Shown here: piece after piece, positions 1 through 8,693 of the stretch | How the letters are laid out: every line of letters begins with the position of its first letter | Position numbering within the stretch: the stretch's first letter is position 1 | Source of the DNA: an uncultured Gammaproteobacteria bacterium | GTDB lineage: Bacteria > Pseudomonadota > Gammaproteobacteria > Steroidobacterales > Woeseiaceae | Assembly (NCBI GenBank): GCA_937899415.1 | Contig: CALBPI010000005.1 | Span: forward strand, 1 to 64,000 | Length of the DNA: 64,000 bases | Direction of reading: 5' to 3' | Made by a program: the position numbers and the translations under genes | The notes under the pieces: model-generated | Seen by the model: the letters and a program-made list of their open reading frames with translations, nothing else | Database searches by the model: none | Told to the model about the DNA's origin: nothing

Positions 1-38
1 GGCGGCGTCTTACGAAGCTGGGCACGGGGACTTAGGCA

Positions 39-80
39 GAGATCGCCACGGCGCTGCGCGCCTCGCGATGACAGGGTGAC
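39..80. repeat. Possible dispersed intergenic repeat element
   Basis: On the minus strand this non-coding stretch reads GTCATCGCGAGGCGCGCAGC followed by GCCGTGGCGATCTC. Intergenic elements of the general form GTCATTGCGAG...GCAATCTC are scattered in many bacterial genomes, and this looks like a GC-shifted copy. I see no second copy in the window, so membership of a repeat family is inference from remembered patterns. Confidence 0.35.
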
Positions 81-110
81 GGGCCTGCTGCCGCAGGCCG
101 GGCACCCTGT
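71..110. other. Long GC-rich inverted repeat
   Basis: ACAGGGTG at the left pairs with CACCCTGT at the right, and an inner arm GGCCTGC pairs with GCAGGCC around a 4-base loop. It lies directly beyond the terminator of the DoxX-type gene. It may be part of the neighbouring repeat element or a second RNA hairpin. Confidence 0.5.
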
Positions 111-111
111 C

Positions 112-138
112 AAAAAAAAGGGCCGCTTGCGCGGCCCC
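112..138 (-). terminator. Rho-independent terminator after the DoxX-type gene
   Basis: Read on the minus strand, a 7-bp perfect stem GGGCCGC/GCGGCCC with a 4-base loop is followed at once by eight T residues. It lies about 60 bases beyond the stop codon of the DoxX-family gene, so it very probably ends that transcript. Confidence 0.85.
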
Positions 139-194
139 AGAGCTACGGTCAGAGGGGATTGACCGTTGTTACCGAGGGAGGGGGTCTCGATATC

Positions 195-668
195 TTAAAG
201 CGTCATCACGACAGCGCCTGAATCCTGCTTCTTGCCGAAGCCCGGGAAGCGGTCACGGTAAATGAAGAGCAGCGCGGCCTGTGCCAGCCAGGCGATGACC
301 GCCATGACGAACAGCGAAGGCTCACCACCGGGTGCGGCACCCGGGAATTCCACGGCCACGCCCAGCGGTGTGAACAGGTGGAAGAAGATGGCACCGCTCA
401 GGACACCCACGCCGACGAGGGCGCCGATGTGGCGGGTGGCAGGAATCAGCAGCAGGATGCTCGCGATGAGCTCGACGCTGCCGACACCGTAAGCGCCGTA
501 GCGCGCAAACACGTCACCGATACCGCCCAGACCGATGTCGGTCATCCAGGCACCAATGGTGTCGAAGATATAAATGGTCTCCTGCGCGCCAGAAAACTTG
601 AACGGCAGCGACTGCAGGAAGACGAAAACAGGCACGGCGACCAGCACGTAGGGCAGATACTTTTTCAT
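195..668 (-). CDS. DoxX-family inner-membrane protein
   Basis: Predicted integral membrane protein of 157 residues with four hydrophobic segments (about residues 4-20, 53-75, 80-100 and 118-140), the size and topology of DoxX/DoxD-like proteins. The frame can be extended upstream, but the ATG chosen here follows GGAGAAGAGACC, a good ribosome-binding site, and begins MKKYLPY, a normal membrane-protein start. DoxX-like proteins have been tied to quinone or thiol redox systems, but no substrate can be named from this sequence. The gene stands alone, 122 bases beyond the end of nth, and finishes at a clear intrinsic terminator. Confidence 0.75.
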   Translation of the reverse strand: MKKYLPYVLVAVPVFVFLQSLPFKFSGAQETIYIFDTIGAWMTDIGLGGIGDVFARYGAYGVGSVELIASILLLIPATRHIGALVGVGVLSGAIFFHLFTPLGVAVEFPGAAPGGEPSLFVMAVIAWLAQAALLFIYRDRFPGFGKKQDSGAVVMTL

Positions 669-790
669 GGTCTCTTCTCCGGTGTCCTCACCGATCGCAC
701 TGCGCATATCGGTAGGTTATGGCGGAAAAGACCACTGTGGGTCAGGTTTTATTTCATGATCACATCGGTCCGGCCTTAATGCCGTGTTTT

Positions 791-1489
791 TCAGTGCAAA
801 CGACCCGATTTTGGCTGACCGTGAACATGATAGTGGCGGCACAGCTTCTGTAGTGGACAGGTTTCACAACGGGGATTCCGTGAGACGCACACGCGCTTGG
901 CAAACTGGATGAGCCAGAAATGCCCCTCGGCCAGCGCCCAGTCCGGTGCGCGCGCCTCAAGCGCCATGGCCGTCTGATCAGGCGTCGCGCCACGTGCAAT
1001 GCCCGCGCGGTTGCAGATGCGGTGTACGTGCGTGTCCACGGCAATCGTGTTCTGGTCGAACACGAACTGCAGCACGATATCGGCACACTTTCGACCGATG
1101 CCGGGCAGCGACATGAGCTCTTCACGCGTGCGCGGGACCACGCCATTGAAATTCTCAATGAGCGCCCGACAAAACTTCTTAATGCTGCGCGTCTTGTTGT
1201 TGTAGAGACCGGCGGGCTTGATCGCATTCACGATCACAGCGTCCTCGAGTCTGAGCATCGTGTGCGGCTTGCGCGCGAGCCGAAACAAGGCCTTGGTGGC
1301 ACGTGCCGTGTTCTCGTCACGCGACTGCGCCGACAACATGCAGCTCACGCAGCCGCGGAACGGGTCGATGGCTTCTTTAGGACCTTTGGCGCCGGGGACG
1401 TTGCCGGGCATGACTTCGGCGAGAGTCCGAAACGCGCGGGTCACCTCGCGCTTCGTCATCTCGCCCCAGTCGGCGAGGTCATCGGCCAC
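791..1489 (-). CDS. nth: Endonuclease III, DNA glycosylase/AP lyase
   Basis: Base-excision repair enzyme that removes oxidised pyrimidines and cleaves at the abasic site. The helix-hairpin-helix LPGIGRKCAD is at about 128-137 with the catalytic Lys134, followed by the catalytic Asp152 in VDTHVHR. The 4Fe-4S loop is complete near the C-terminus (Cys201, 208, 211 and 217, spacing C-x6-C-x2-C). The listed start is a GTG three bases past the upstream stop codon. An internal ATG at 1459 (MTKREV), preceded by GGGGCGAG, would give a length nearer that of the E. coli enzyme and may be the real start. It is last in an operon with the DUF1499 and prolyl oligopeptidase genes, a pairing with no obvious functional logic. 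Confidence 0.93.
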   Translation of the reverse strand: MADDLADWGEMTKREVTRAFRTLAEVMPGNVPGAKGPKEAIDPFRGCVSCMLSAQSRDENTARATKALFRLARKPHTMLRLEDAVIVNAIKPAGLYNNKTRSIKKFCRALIENFNGVVPRTREELMSLPGIGRKCADIVLQFVFDQNTIAVDTHVHRICNRAGIARGATPDQTAMALEARAPDWALAEGHFWLIQFAKRVCVSRNPRCETCPLQKLCRHYHVHGQPKSGRLH

Positions 1490-1491
1490 GG

Positions 1492-1944
1492 CTAGCGACT
1501 GGCGCCAGCAGCCACCGCACCGCGCTCGATGAGCACGCCTCGCAGTGCCTCGACACGCTTGCGATTGGCGCCGAGGTCCGAGTAACCCACGCGAGATGCG
1601 GAACGCACATCGATGACGCCGCGCTCGCGGTCAAGCAGGAATTCGAGATCGTCGGTGAAACGCATGATGGCCGTGGTCGACGTGGCGTGCAGGTAGTCGC
1701 CGTCGGCACTCACAACACGCGTTCGCGGCGTCGCCTCGAGCACCGCGCGCAATGTGGTCCAGGCGGCATTGGCGTCGCCTTCAATCGCAAAGGGCGCAAT
1801 GCCCGACCGACCTTCGTCAGTCGAGCACACGCAATTGGGCGACGACGGGCAAGGCGCGAGGCCGGCACCGGCTACGGGCCGCTCAGCCACGCTGGCGCAC
1901 CCGATCAGCGCCACGACCGCAACAAGCCCGACCATCCATCGCAT
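1492..1944 (-). CDS. DUF1499 family lipoprotein
   Basis: A 150-residue protein starting with a lipoprotein signal: hydrophobic segment 4-14, then lipobox LIGC with Cys16 as the acylated residue. The motif CPSSPNC (about 32-38) followed by a compact alpha/beta domain with FTDDLEFLLD is typical of DUF1499, a family of unknown function common in proteobacteria. The ATG overlaps the TGA stop of the prolyl oligopeptidase by one base (TGATG), so translation is probably coupled, and nth follows within a few bases. It should be anchored to the periplasmic or outer-membrane face. Confidence 0.85.
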   Translation of the reverse strand: MRWMVGLVAVVALIGCASVAERPVAGAGLAPCPSSPNCVCSTDEGRSGIAPFAIEGDANAAWTTLRAVLEATPRTRVVSADGDYLHATSTTAIMRFTDDLEFLLDRERGVIDVRSASRVGYSDLGANRKRVEALRGVLIERGAVAAGASR

Positions 1945-4121
1945 CAGCCTTCATCGCTGAAGAGCTTCTCAGCCAGGTAGGTGTACTCGAGCGCCGAGCG
2001 CTTGGCACGCTCTTTCTGGTTAGCCGCAGCCGAGTGACCACCGTCGATGTTCTCGTAGTAGAGGAACGGCTTCTCAGCGGCCTGGAACAGCTTGGCCATC
2101 TTGCGCGCGTGACCCGGGTGGACGCGGTCGTCCTTGGTCGACGTTACGAAAAACGGCGTCGGGTAATCGGCGTCCGTATCGAAGTTCTGGTAAGGCGAGA
2201 TGGTCTCGAGGAAGGCGCGCTCCTCGGGAATCTCGGGATCACCGTACTCATCGACCCAGGACGCACCCGCCAGCAGCTTGTGGTAGCGCAGCATGTCGAG
2301 CAGCGGCACCTGCACGACGACAGCGTTCCATAGGTCAGGCCGCTGCGTGAGCATCACGCCCATGAGCAAGCCACCGTTCGAGCCGCCCATGATGCCGAGA
2401 CGGCGCGTCGAGGTGATGCCCCGGTCGATGATGTTCTCGCCCACGGCGATGAAGTCGTCGTAAATGCGCTGGCGGTTACCCTTGAGGCCCGCCTGGTGCC
2501 AGGCGGGACCAAACTCGCCCCCACCCCGGATGTTGGCCAGCACGTAAGCACCGCCGCGTTCGAGCCAGAGACGGCCGATGGTGGCCGAGTAGCTGGGACG
2601 CAGCGACACCTGGAAACCGCCGTAGCCATAGAGCAGCGTCGGTGTGTCGCCGTTGAGTTCGATGTCGCTCTTGTGCACGACGAAGTACGGCACCTTGGTG
2701 CCATCCTTCGAGGTGGCCTCGAACTGCTGCACCGTCAGACCTTCGGGGTCGAACTTCGCGGGCAGTGACTTGAGCGGCGCGAGCGTGCGCGTCGTGGCAT
2801 CAAACTCGAGCAGCGAATCAGGCGTCAGGAAGCCTTCGTAATTCACGTAGGCAATCGTGTTGCGGTCGTTGGCGAAGGCAATACTGGCCTGACCCGCACC
2901 CGGCAACTCAATCGCCTCGGTGGTCCAGCCTTCGTCGCCGGGCTCCAGCAACAAGATGCGGCTGGCCACGTTGTCATTGATCGACAGCAGTGCCGCACCG
3001 TCCATGACCGCCACGCCGTTCACCGCCTGGCGATCATTGGCGCGGAACACGAGCTCAACCTCTGGCAGCTCGCCGCTTTCGAGGTAGGTATCGAGATCAA
3101 ACGCGAGCAGGTCACCACTCTTGAAGGTGTTGCCCTGAACGTCCCAGTCCTGCTGCAGCGTCACGAACTGCTGACCCTTGTAACGGTCGTCAAGCTGCGA
3201 CTTGGGCGGCAGCGGCATGGGCCGCGGCGTGTCCGTGTCGAGCTGGATGAATTTGCGCGTGAAGAAAGTATCGGCCTCGACGGCGCCATAGATCATGCGG
3301 CCGTCATCGAGTTCCTGCGCCCAGGGCCACACGCCGACATCGGTTTTCTGACCTTCGTAGAGTGCCGCGGCGGACTCAAGCGCCTCGCCGCGCTTCCAGA
3401 GCCGCACGCTCAGCGGGTAACCCGATTCCGTCAGCGTCGAGCCATCACCGCCCCAGTCTGTGGCGATGAGTAGCGTGTCGGGATCAACCCAGGCAGCGCC
3501 CTGCTTGGCTTCGGGTGTTTCAAAGCCGCCCTCGACCCACTGCAGGGTGTCGAGATCAAACTCGCGCACAACAACCGCGTCCTTGCCGCCGTCAGAAAGC
3601 GATACGAGGCAGTGTGTCTTGTCACCCTCGAGCGGGCGGAAGCAGTTGGCACCCTTGTATACCCAGTTCTTGTCCTCGGACGCGGCCAGCGCGTCGAAGT
3701 CGAGGACCGTCTCCCACTCGGGTTCCGGGTTGCGATAGCTTGCAACCGGCGTGCGGCGCCAGAGGCCACGCACATTGGTATCGTCCTGCCAGAAGTTGTA
3801 GACGAAGCCGTCACGAATCGTGCCGTAGGGGATGCGCTCGTCGTCGGTCGCCAGCGACATCGCCTTCTCGAGATTGTCGTCGTAGATGCTGTTGGCCGTG
3901 ACCTCGGCCAGCGAACGCTCGTTCTGCTCGCGGACCCACTCGAGCGCCTGCTCGCCCTCGACCTCTTCGAGCCAGAGGTAGGGGTCGGTCGCATCAGCCG
4001 CAGCCGCGGCGGTGTCTTCTGTGGCGGGCTGCACGCTGGCCTCCTGATCCTCGGTGGACTCGGACTTGCCGCATCCTGCGATCACGGCGGCGAGACCGAC
4101 AATAGCAACAACTCGACGCAT
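1944..4121 (-). CDS. Prolyl oligopeptidase family serine peptidase, lipoprotein (S9A)
   Basis: A 725-residue serine peptidase that cuts short peptides after proline, here predicted to be a periplasmic lipoprotein (lipobox IAGC, Cys17). An N-terminal seven-bladed propeller region (about 60-430) precedes the alpha/beta-hydrolase domain. Catalytic residues are visible: nucleophile Ser near 581 in GGSNGGLLMG, Asp near 665 in KDDRVHPGH, and His near 696 in DGGHSAA. Full length for S9A. First gene of an operon with DUF1499 and nth, divergent from the DUF4956 gene. With the M1 and M14 enzymes elsewhere in the window it suggests growth on peptides. Confidence 0.93.
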   Translation of the reverse strand: MRRVVAIVGLAAVIAGCGKSESTEDQEASVQPATEDTAAAAADATDPYLWLEEVEGEQALEWVREQNERSLAEVTANSIYDDNLEKAMSLATDDERIPYGTIRDGFVYNFWQDDTNVRGLWRRTPVASYRNPEPEWETVLDFDALAASEDKNWVYKGANCFRPLEGDKTHCLVSLSDGGKDAVVVREFDLDTLQWVEGGFETPEAKQGAAWVDPDTLLIATDWGGDGSTLTESGYPLSVRLWKRGEALESAAALYEGQKTDVGVWPWAQELDDGRMIYGAVEADTFFTRKFIQLDTDTPRPMPLPPKSQLDDRYKGQQFVTLQQDWDVQGNTFKSGDLLAFDLDTYLESGELPEVELVFRANDRQAVNGVAVMDGAALLSINDNVASRILLLEPGDEGWTTEAIELPGAGQASIAFANDRNTIAYVNYEGFLTPDSLLEFDATTRTLAPLKSLPAKFDPEGLTVQQFEATSKDGTKVPYFVVHKSDIELNGDTPTLLYGYGGFQVSLRPSYSATIGRLWLERGGAYVLANIRGGGEFGPAWHQAGLKGNRQRIYDDFIAVGENIIDRGITSTRRLGIMGGSNGGLLMGVMLTQRPDLWNAVVVQVPLLDMLRYHKLLAGASWVDEYGDPEIPEERAFLETISPYQNFDTDADYPTPFFVTSTKDDRVHPGHARKMAKLFQAAEKPFLYYENIDGGHSAAANQKERAKRSALEYTYLAEKLFSDEG

Positions 4122-4207
4122 GACGAGACTCCTGAGCTAAGAAATTGGGCCGCCGAGTATAACGGATGCCGGCCCTGCGTCGCGCGAGGCGCCGGGCATG
4201 CGCTAAC

Positions 4208-4975
4208 ATGCTGACTATGGGGGAATTACAAGAACCAATCCTCGCCGATTCGACCCACCGCGGTCGCATGATTCGGCTCGGCGTACGCGTCAGCATCTAT
4301 TACCTGGTGCTGTTCTCAAGCATCGGCCTGCTCGTGACGACCTTGCCGATCGGGAGCACGATCTGGCCTGTTGGCGGCATCGACCAGCTTGTCGCCGGCC
4401 CCGACCTGACCGTCACGGATGTCACAGACGCGCTGCGCGAGGGCAGCGGCGCCGAGCTCGAAGCGCTCACGCGCCCACCCGCAACTACCTACCCGGGCGG
4501 CTGGGTCGAGCGCATGATCGCGCTGTTCTCGGCGATGACGGGCGGCTTGTTGCTCATGCTCCCCGTCTCATGGGTGTACCGGTCCATTCACCGCGACGAG
4601 GTGCACGATCGCTCGCTCGATGAAACCACGCTCGTGCTGCCGGCCGTGGTCGCGGGCATCGTTGTCATCGTGCAGCACAGCCTGGCGCTGGCCTTTAGCC
4701 TCGCGGGCATCGTGGCGGGTGTGCGCTTCCGGCGCGCCCTGACCGACACCTTCGATACGCTGTTCATCCTCACGGCCATCGGTGTCGGCATCGCAGCCGG
4801 CACGCGCTCGATGGAAATCGCCATCGTCGTGAGTGTGTTCTTCAGCTACGCGACAATGCTGGTCAGCGCCTTCGGCGACGGTCTCGAGAGCCGCTTCGCG
4901 GCCGAGCACAAACGCCGTCGCAAAGCGGCGAAACGCGCGCAGGCGGAAGCCGAAGCAGAAGCAGAAACCGACTAG
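4208..4975 (+). CDS. DUF4956 family membrane protein
   Basis: A membrane protein of about 255 residues with a first hydrophobic helix near residues 24-45, a second near 105-125, and a cluster of two or three around 145-205, followed by a charged Ala/Glu/Lys-rich cytoplasmic tail. The segment LAFSLAGIVAGVRFRRAL is typical of DUF4956. Family members often neighbour CotH-type or VTC-type polyphosphate-polymerase genes; here a CotH-like gene sits end to end with it, the stops overlapping by four bases. The start is uncertain: the ATG at 4208 and one nine bases later (MGELQEP) are both possible, and neither has a strong Shine-Dalgarno sequence. Confidence 0.75.
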   Translation: MLTMGELQEPILADSTHRGRMIRLGVRVSIYYLVLFSSIGLLVTTLPIGSTIWPVGGIDQLVAGPDLTVTDVTDALREGSGAELEALTRPPATTYPGGWVERMIALFSAMTGGLLLMLPVSWVYRSIHRDEVHDRSLDETTLVLPAVVAGIVVIVQHSLALAFSLAGIVAGVRFRRALTDTFDTLFILTAIGVGIAAGTRSMEIAIVVSVFFSYATMLVSAFGDGLESRFAAEHKRRRKAAKRAQAEAEAEAETD

Positions 4976-6015
4976 TCCTTCGAGCCTGGCCCCACGCAGG
5001 CGGCGATCACATCGCGCCCGAACGCGTCGTCACTTTCGAGCATGGCGAAGAAATCGCGGATGTAGCGGACGTTCTTCGAGCGTACCTTGTTGCTGAGCCC
5101 GTCGTGGTCTTCAAACAGAGCGATCACACCATCCTTCTTGGCCAGCATCACGGTCCGCGCTTGCTCGAAGTGTTCGGGCGCCTTGCAGATCCCGTTGAAG
5201 TAGCGCGTGCGCACATCGTTAATGGGCAGCAGCTTGGCGGGCAGCGCATAGGGCGCGTCGACGAGTCCGGAGCTGTCAAAGTCATAGGGCACGGGCACGA
5301 TCCCCTGCGCACCCTGGAACAGTTTGACGTTGTGGCAGCAACTGTCGCCGTCAGGCCCGCGGATGGTTGAGTAGTCCGTATTGCCAATCATGAGGGAGAA
5401 CAACTCAAGCAGCGCCGCCGCATCGGCATCGAGGTCGGCCGTGCCCGCGCGCTCGACCTCGAGCGCCGGTGCGTCAATACGTTCGGCCAGTGCGTCGATG
5501 TCCTCGATGAGAAAGGCATTGCGCCGCATCGATTCGCTGCCCGACGAGTCGATGTAGCGCAACTCGAGCAGCCGCGTGTCGAAGCTCGCCGGCGTCAGTA
5601 GCGCGTAGGCGCGGTAGGCCAGGTACTCCAGCATGAGGAAATCCCGGAACTGGCGTTGGCGATCACAGACGCCAACGAGCTTGAGCTTGTCCTGGCCGTC
5701 GAACAGCGTGCCCTTGAGTTCCCTCTTGATGAAATTAAGCCGCAGTGGTGGCAGGAAGCAGGCCTGACGACGCATGTTGCCGCGCTGACGAAACCGCACC
5801 TTGAATTTGATGCGGTTGCCCTCGGCGTCGTCGTACATCCACTGCCCGGTGCGCTCGCGCGACTCGCCCGTGGGGCCGTCGTCATACACCTTCGTCAGCG
5901 GGCCGCGCAGTGTCGCCTCGAGCGGCTCCTCGGCGGCGAACAGAGCATCAGCTTGTGCCGGTCCGGGCCAGGCATTCCAGACAAGCAGGGCAACAGCCAG
6001 CAGGCTAACGCGCAT
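4972..6015 (-). CDS. Exported CotH-kinase-like protein
   Basis: A 347-residue protein with a Sec signal peptide ending near AQADA (about residue 24). Motifs resemble the atypical kinase fold of CotH/HipA-like proteins: LMIGNTDYS (around 230), a downstream HN and then VPYDFDSSG (around 255), the expected positions of catalytic-loop and metal-binding residues. Several conserved Cys (CFLPP, GVCD, CC, GIC) suggest disulphides in the periplasm. The start at 6015 is chosen because AAGGGG lies nine bases upstream and the product then begins with a clean signal peptide; it overlaps the end of the upstream metallo-hydrolase by 11 bases, so the two form one transcript. Substrate unknown. Confidence 0.65.
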   Translation of the reverse strand: MRVSLLAVALLVWNAWPGPAQADALFAAEEPLEATLRGPLTKVYDDGPTGESRERTGQWMYDDAEGNRIKFKVRFRQRGNMRRQACFLPPLRLNFIKRELKGTLFDGQDKLKLVGVCDRQRQFRDFLMLEYLAYRAYALLTPASFDTRLLELRYIDSSGSESMRRNAFLIEDIDALAERIDAPALEVERAGTADLDADAAALLELFSLMIGNTDYSTIRGPDGDSCCHNVKLFQGAQGIVPVPYDFDSSGLVDAPYALPAKLLPINDVRTRYFNGICKAPEHFEQARTVMLAKKDGVIALFEDHDGLSNKVRSKNVRYIRDFFAMLESDDAFGRDVIAACVGPGSKD

Positions 6016-6979
6016 CGAAGGCCCCTTGTTTGACGAGGAATGAAAAGTCACCGACGGGATAAGTCACCGTGCCGGGCCAGGCCAACTCGGCCTCAATGTC
6101 GCCTGAACGCATGGCGTCGAAGCCCGCGAGTGCCTGCGCGAGCACGACCGGATTCGCCTCCGGTGTGTTGTGCGCCGGGAACAACGCTGTGAGCGCGGGG
6201 GCGAGCGCGACCAGGCGCGCCATGGACGCGCGATAGGCTTCGAAGTCTGTTTCGGGTGCGTAGAGCCAGATGGGCCCCATATAGAAGGTGTCGCCTGTCC
6301 AGAGATAGCCCGACGCGCGTTCGAGCAAGGCGATGGAATCGGGTGTGTGGCCCGGAATCGCGATGACTTCAAGCACGCGGCCACCCAGTTCGATGCGCGC
6401 GCCATCGTACACGCGGTCATACAACGGATACGGCCGCAGTCGATGTGAAAGGGCCTGGTAACCATCAGGCAGGCCGTGGCAGAGCGCCTGCGGCGATACC
6501 TCATCGGCAACGGCCTCGTAGGGCAGGCCCTGGCTGCGTGCGATGGCGAAGTCATCCATGGTCGAGAGAATCTCGACGAAGGCGTGATTGCCGCCCACGT
6601 GATCGGCGTGGCTGTGCGAATTTGTGACCGTCAACGGCAGGCCGGTCAGGCGGTCGACAACGCGGCGAATGTCAGCGATGCCGTTACCGGTATCGAATAA
6701 CAACGCCCGCGTGTCGCCCACGATGAGCCAGGAGATGACTTCCTGCCACTGCCAGGGCTCGTAAATCGCAAAGGTGCCCGGGCGCACTTCGTAGACCTCG
6801 AACCAATCGTCGCTGGCACCGTGCTTGTCGAGCGCCGCAAACTCGGGCCGCGGCAGGCGGTCGCAAAACGTGCCCAGCGTCGAATCGGCTTGTACAGGCG
6901 TCTCGTCCACGGCACCGCGCGTTGCGCAGGCCGATAGCAAAGCCGCGAAAAGAACAGGCACAAACACTCGGTTCGACAT
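6005..6979 (-). CDS. Metallo-beta-lactamase-fold hydrolase, lipoprotein
   Basis: A 324-residue MBL-fold enzyme with a lipoprotein signal (LLSAC, Cys18). The zinc motif is HSHADH (within TNSHSHADHVGGNH, near 132-145), with further ligands in PGHTPDS (near 210), WTGDTFY (near 230) and FPAHNTPE (near 268). This arrangement fits glyoxalase-II-like or MBL-fold phosphodiesterase and lactonase members rather than true beta-lactamases, because the HxHxDH motif is complete and there is no B1 cysteine. It heads the transcript that continues into the CotH-like gene. Substrate cannot be assigned. Confidence 0.8.
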   Translation of the reverse strand: MSNRVFVPVLFAALLSACATRGAVDETPVQADSTLGTFCDRLPRPEFAALDKHGASDDWFEVYEVRPGTFAIYEPWQWQEVISWLIVGDTRALLFDTGNGIADIRRVVDRLTGLPLTVTNSHSHADHVGGNHAFVEILSTMDDFAIARSQGLPYEAVADEVSPQALCHGLPDGYQALSHRLRPYPLYDRVYDGARIELGGRVLEVIAIPGHTPDSIALLERASGYLWTGDTFYMGPIWLYAPETDFEAYRASMARLVALAPALTALFPAHNTPEANPVVLAQALAGFDAMRSGDIEAELAWPGTVTYPVGDFSFLVKQGAFDAR

Positions 6980-7298
6980 CGTCTGAGCTTAGCGCCGCAG
7001 CGAACCGCCGTCGAACCGGGCCCGCGACACTGGCGCGCCGCGATTACGGCCACGAGCACTGCGGCCCGGATCCGCGCCAGCTGCTCCATGTCATGCATCA
7101 CGCGCGCTTACCCTCTCCGCCTTGGCGCGATCTCTGCGATCGGCGGTACGTCGGACAAATCAACGAATCCAAGCGCACCCGGGAACTTCTTGTCGGTGGC
7201 CAGTACGAACTGAAAACGGGGTAGCGAACTCACCCCACTGTGAGCCACCGTTGTGCCGTTCAGGAATCGGTCATGTCTGTGATGGCAGAATGCGAATC
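6980..7298. other. Divergent intergenic region of about 320 bases
   Basis: Lies between the metallo-hydrolase (minus) and the DUF3108 gene (plus) and presumably carries both promoters, though I cannot pick convincing -35/-10 boxes. One short minus-strand reading frame (7108-7248, 46 codons, GTG start) has a protein-like composition, including the segment FVLATDKKFPGALGFVDLSD, but no recognisable homologue. I see no RNA gene or repeat. Confidence 0.4.
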
Positions 7299-8093
7299 AT
7301 GTCTATCAAAAATCGATTGATCCTTGCCGCGACGGCCTTGCTCGTCACGGCCGGTCTGACTGCCGAAGATGCGCCCGGCGTGGCCCCGACCGCGCCCGTG
7401 GGTCTGACGCCGCATGCCGCGGAGTACAAAGTGAAGGTCAGCGGCGTCGGCGGTCGGCTCACCACGCGGCTTGAGCGGCGTGGCGACGACTTCGAAGCCT
7501 TGCACGTGATCGAAGCCACGGGATTCGCGGGCCTGTTCGCCCGCGGCGAGGTCCGGGAGCTGTCCCGGTTCAGCGACTTTGGTCGCGGCTTGCTGCCGCT
7601 GCACTACGAGGCACGCAACACCCTGCGCCAGGACAGTGGCGCCAACCTCGACTTCGACTGGGACGGCGGGCGCGTGACGGGCTCAGTGTTCGAGGACGGC
7701 ACCAACACGAGCGTCGATGTGGCGCTCGACGAGCCCATGTTCGACCGGCTCGCGGTCCAATATCGACTCATGTCGGACCTTGCACTGGGCGGCATCGAAG
7801 CTCTCGAGGCAGAGGCCGATGACGACGCGCCGGGGCGCGCGAGCTACATCCTTTTCGACGGCGACGAGTCCGACACGCTCGACATCACGCCGATCGGAGC
7901 GCGTGCCATCAAGACCCGCGCCGGCACCTTCGACACGATCGGCGTGCAACACCAAAAGCAGGGTTCATCGCGGCGTACGTTGCTCTGGCTTGCCCCGGAA
8001 CTCGACTACCTGCCCGTGCTCATCGAGCAGTACCGTCGCGATGACCTCAAGGTGCGCGCCACGCTACGCGACTACGACACACTCGACGACTGA
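7299..8093 (+). CDS. DUF3108 family exported protein
   Basis: A 264-residue protein with a signal peptide (MSIKNRLILAATALLVTAG, cleavage near TAEDA) and a beta-rich body matching DUF3108: AEYKVKVSGVGGRLTTRLE near the start of the mature protein, GLLPLHYEARN in the middle, and LLWLAPELDYLPVLIEQ near the end. Members are predicted periplasmic beta-barrel-like proteins of unknown role. The frame is open further upstream, but only this start gives a signal peptide; an ATG nine bases earlier (MRIMSIK) is an alternative. It runs towards the decayed DUF2189 gene on the other strand. Confidence 0.82.
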   Translation: MSIKNRLILAATALLVTAGLTAEDAPGVAPTAPVGLTPHAAEYKVKVSGVGGRLTTRLERRGDDFEALHVIEATGFAGLFARGEVRELSRFSDFGRGLLPLHYEARNTLRQDSGANLDFDWDGGRVTGSVFEDGTNTSVDVALDEPMFDRLAVQYRLMSDLALGGIEALEAEADDDAPGRASYILFDGDESDTLDITPIGARAIKTRAGTFDTIGVQHQKQGSSRRTLLWLAPELDYLPVLIEQYRRDDLKVRATLRDYDTLDD

Positions 8094-8693
8094 GGGTCAG
8101 GGCCGCCGGCCTTGCTGCGGGGCACCGCCGTAATCCCGGTTTCGTGGCGCGGAAAGGCGCTCGCATCAATCGTTTCCAGGTAGCCATGCCAGGCCGCGTG
8201 CCCGATCACGGGCAGAATGACGATGAGCCCCAGAAACAGCGTCGCTGCGCCCAGCAAATCGACACGGCGGCTCCCGCGCGCGCCCACACCAGGAAAATAA
8301 TGAGCAGCACCAGCGCGAAGGTCAGCTCATTGCCCAGGTGTCGCCTCAGGCCCGCGCGCAGCGCACGCTTGCGCGACGGCGGCTGACCACGTTCGATCTG
8401 TGCACGGAGTGCGTACAAACCAATGCAGGTTAGCGGTGCCAAAAAAATGAAGCCGACCATGGCGAACAGGAACCAGAAGCTACCGTAGGTCCAGGCCAGC
8501 CGGCACACGAGTGCGATCGTGGCCGCCATAAAACGGACTTGGCGGCTTCCACGCCGAACCAGGCGCGGGCGCCAAATGCGACAGCCGCGGGCACGAGCAC
8601 GCACAGCCAAGCGGCGAACGGCGCGATCCGAAGCAACAGGCGCTCAAGGCCCGCCGGGCCCGGTTTTCGTTGATTTTTTTGCAGGTACTTCAT
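8072..8693 (-). pseudogene. Decayed DUF2189 integral-membrane-protein gene
   Basis: Three minus-strand frames together resemble one DUF2189 protein. The first piece starts MKYLQKNQRK and carries a hydrophobic stretch. The second, in another frame, holds AMVGFIFLAPLTCIGLYAL, then QIERGQ and FALVLLIIFLVWARA. The third, in a third frame, holds LFLGLIVILPVIGHAAWHGY followed by LETIDASAFPRHE, the family's usual C-terminus. An intact member has roughly 85-100 residues between the second and third pieces, so a central deletion accompanies the frameshifts. The remnant lies between DUF3108 and the secretion-like operon and is unlikely to make a working protein. Confidence 0.75.

Noticed and set aside
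6005-6979. A second true metallo-beta-lactamase
   Set aside because: The HxHxDH motif and later residues fit generic MBL-fold hydrolases, and the B1 cysteine ligand is absent.
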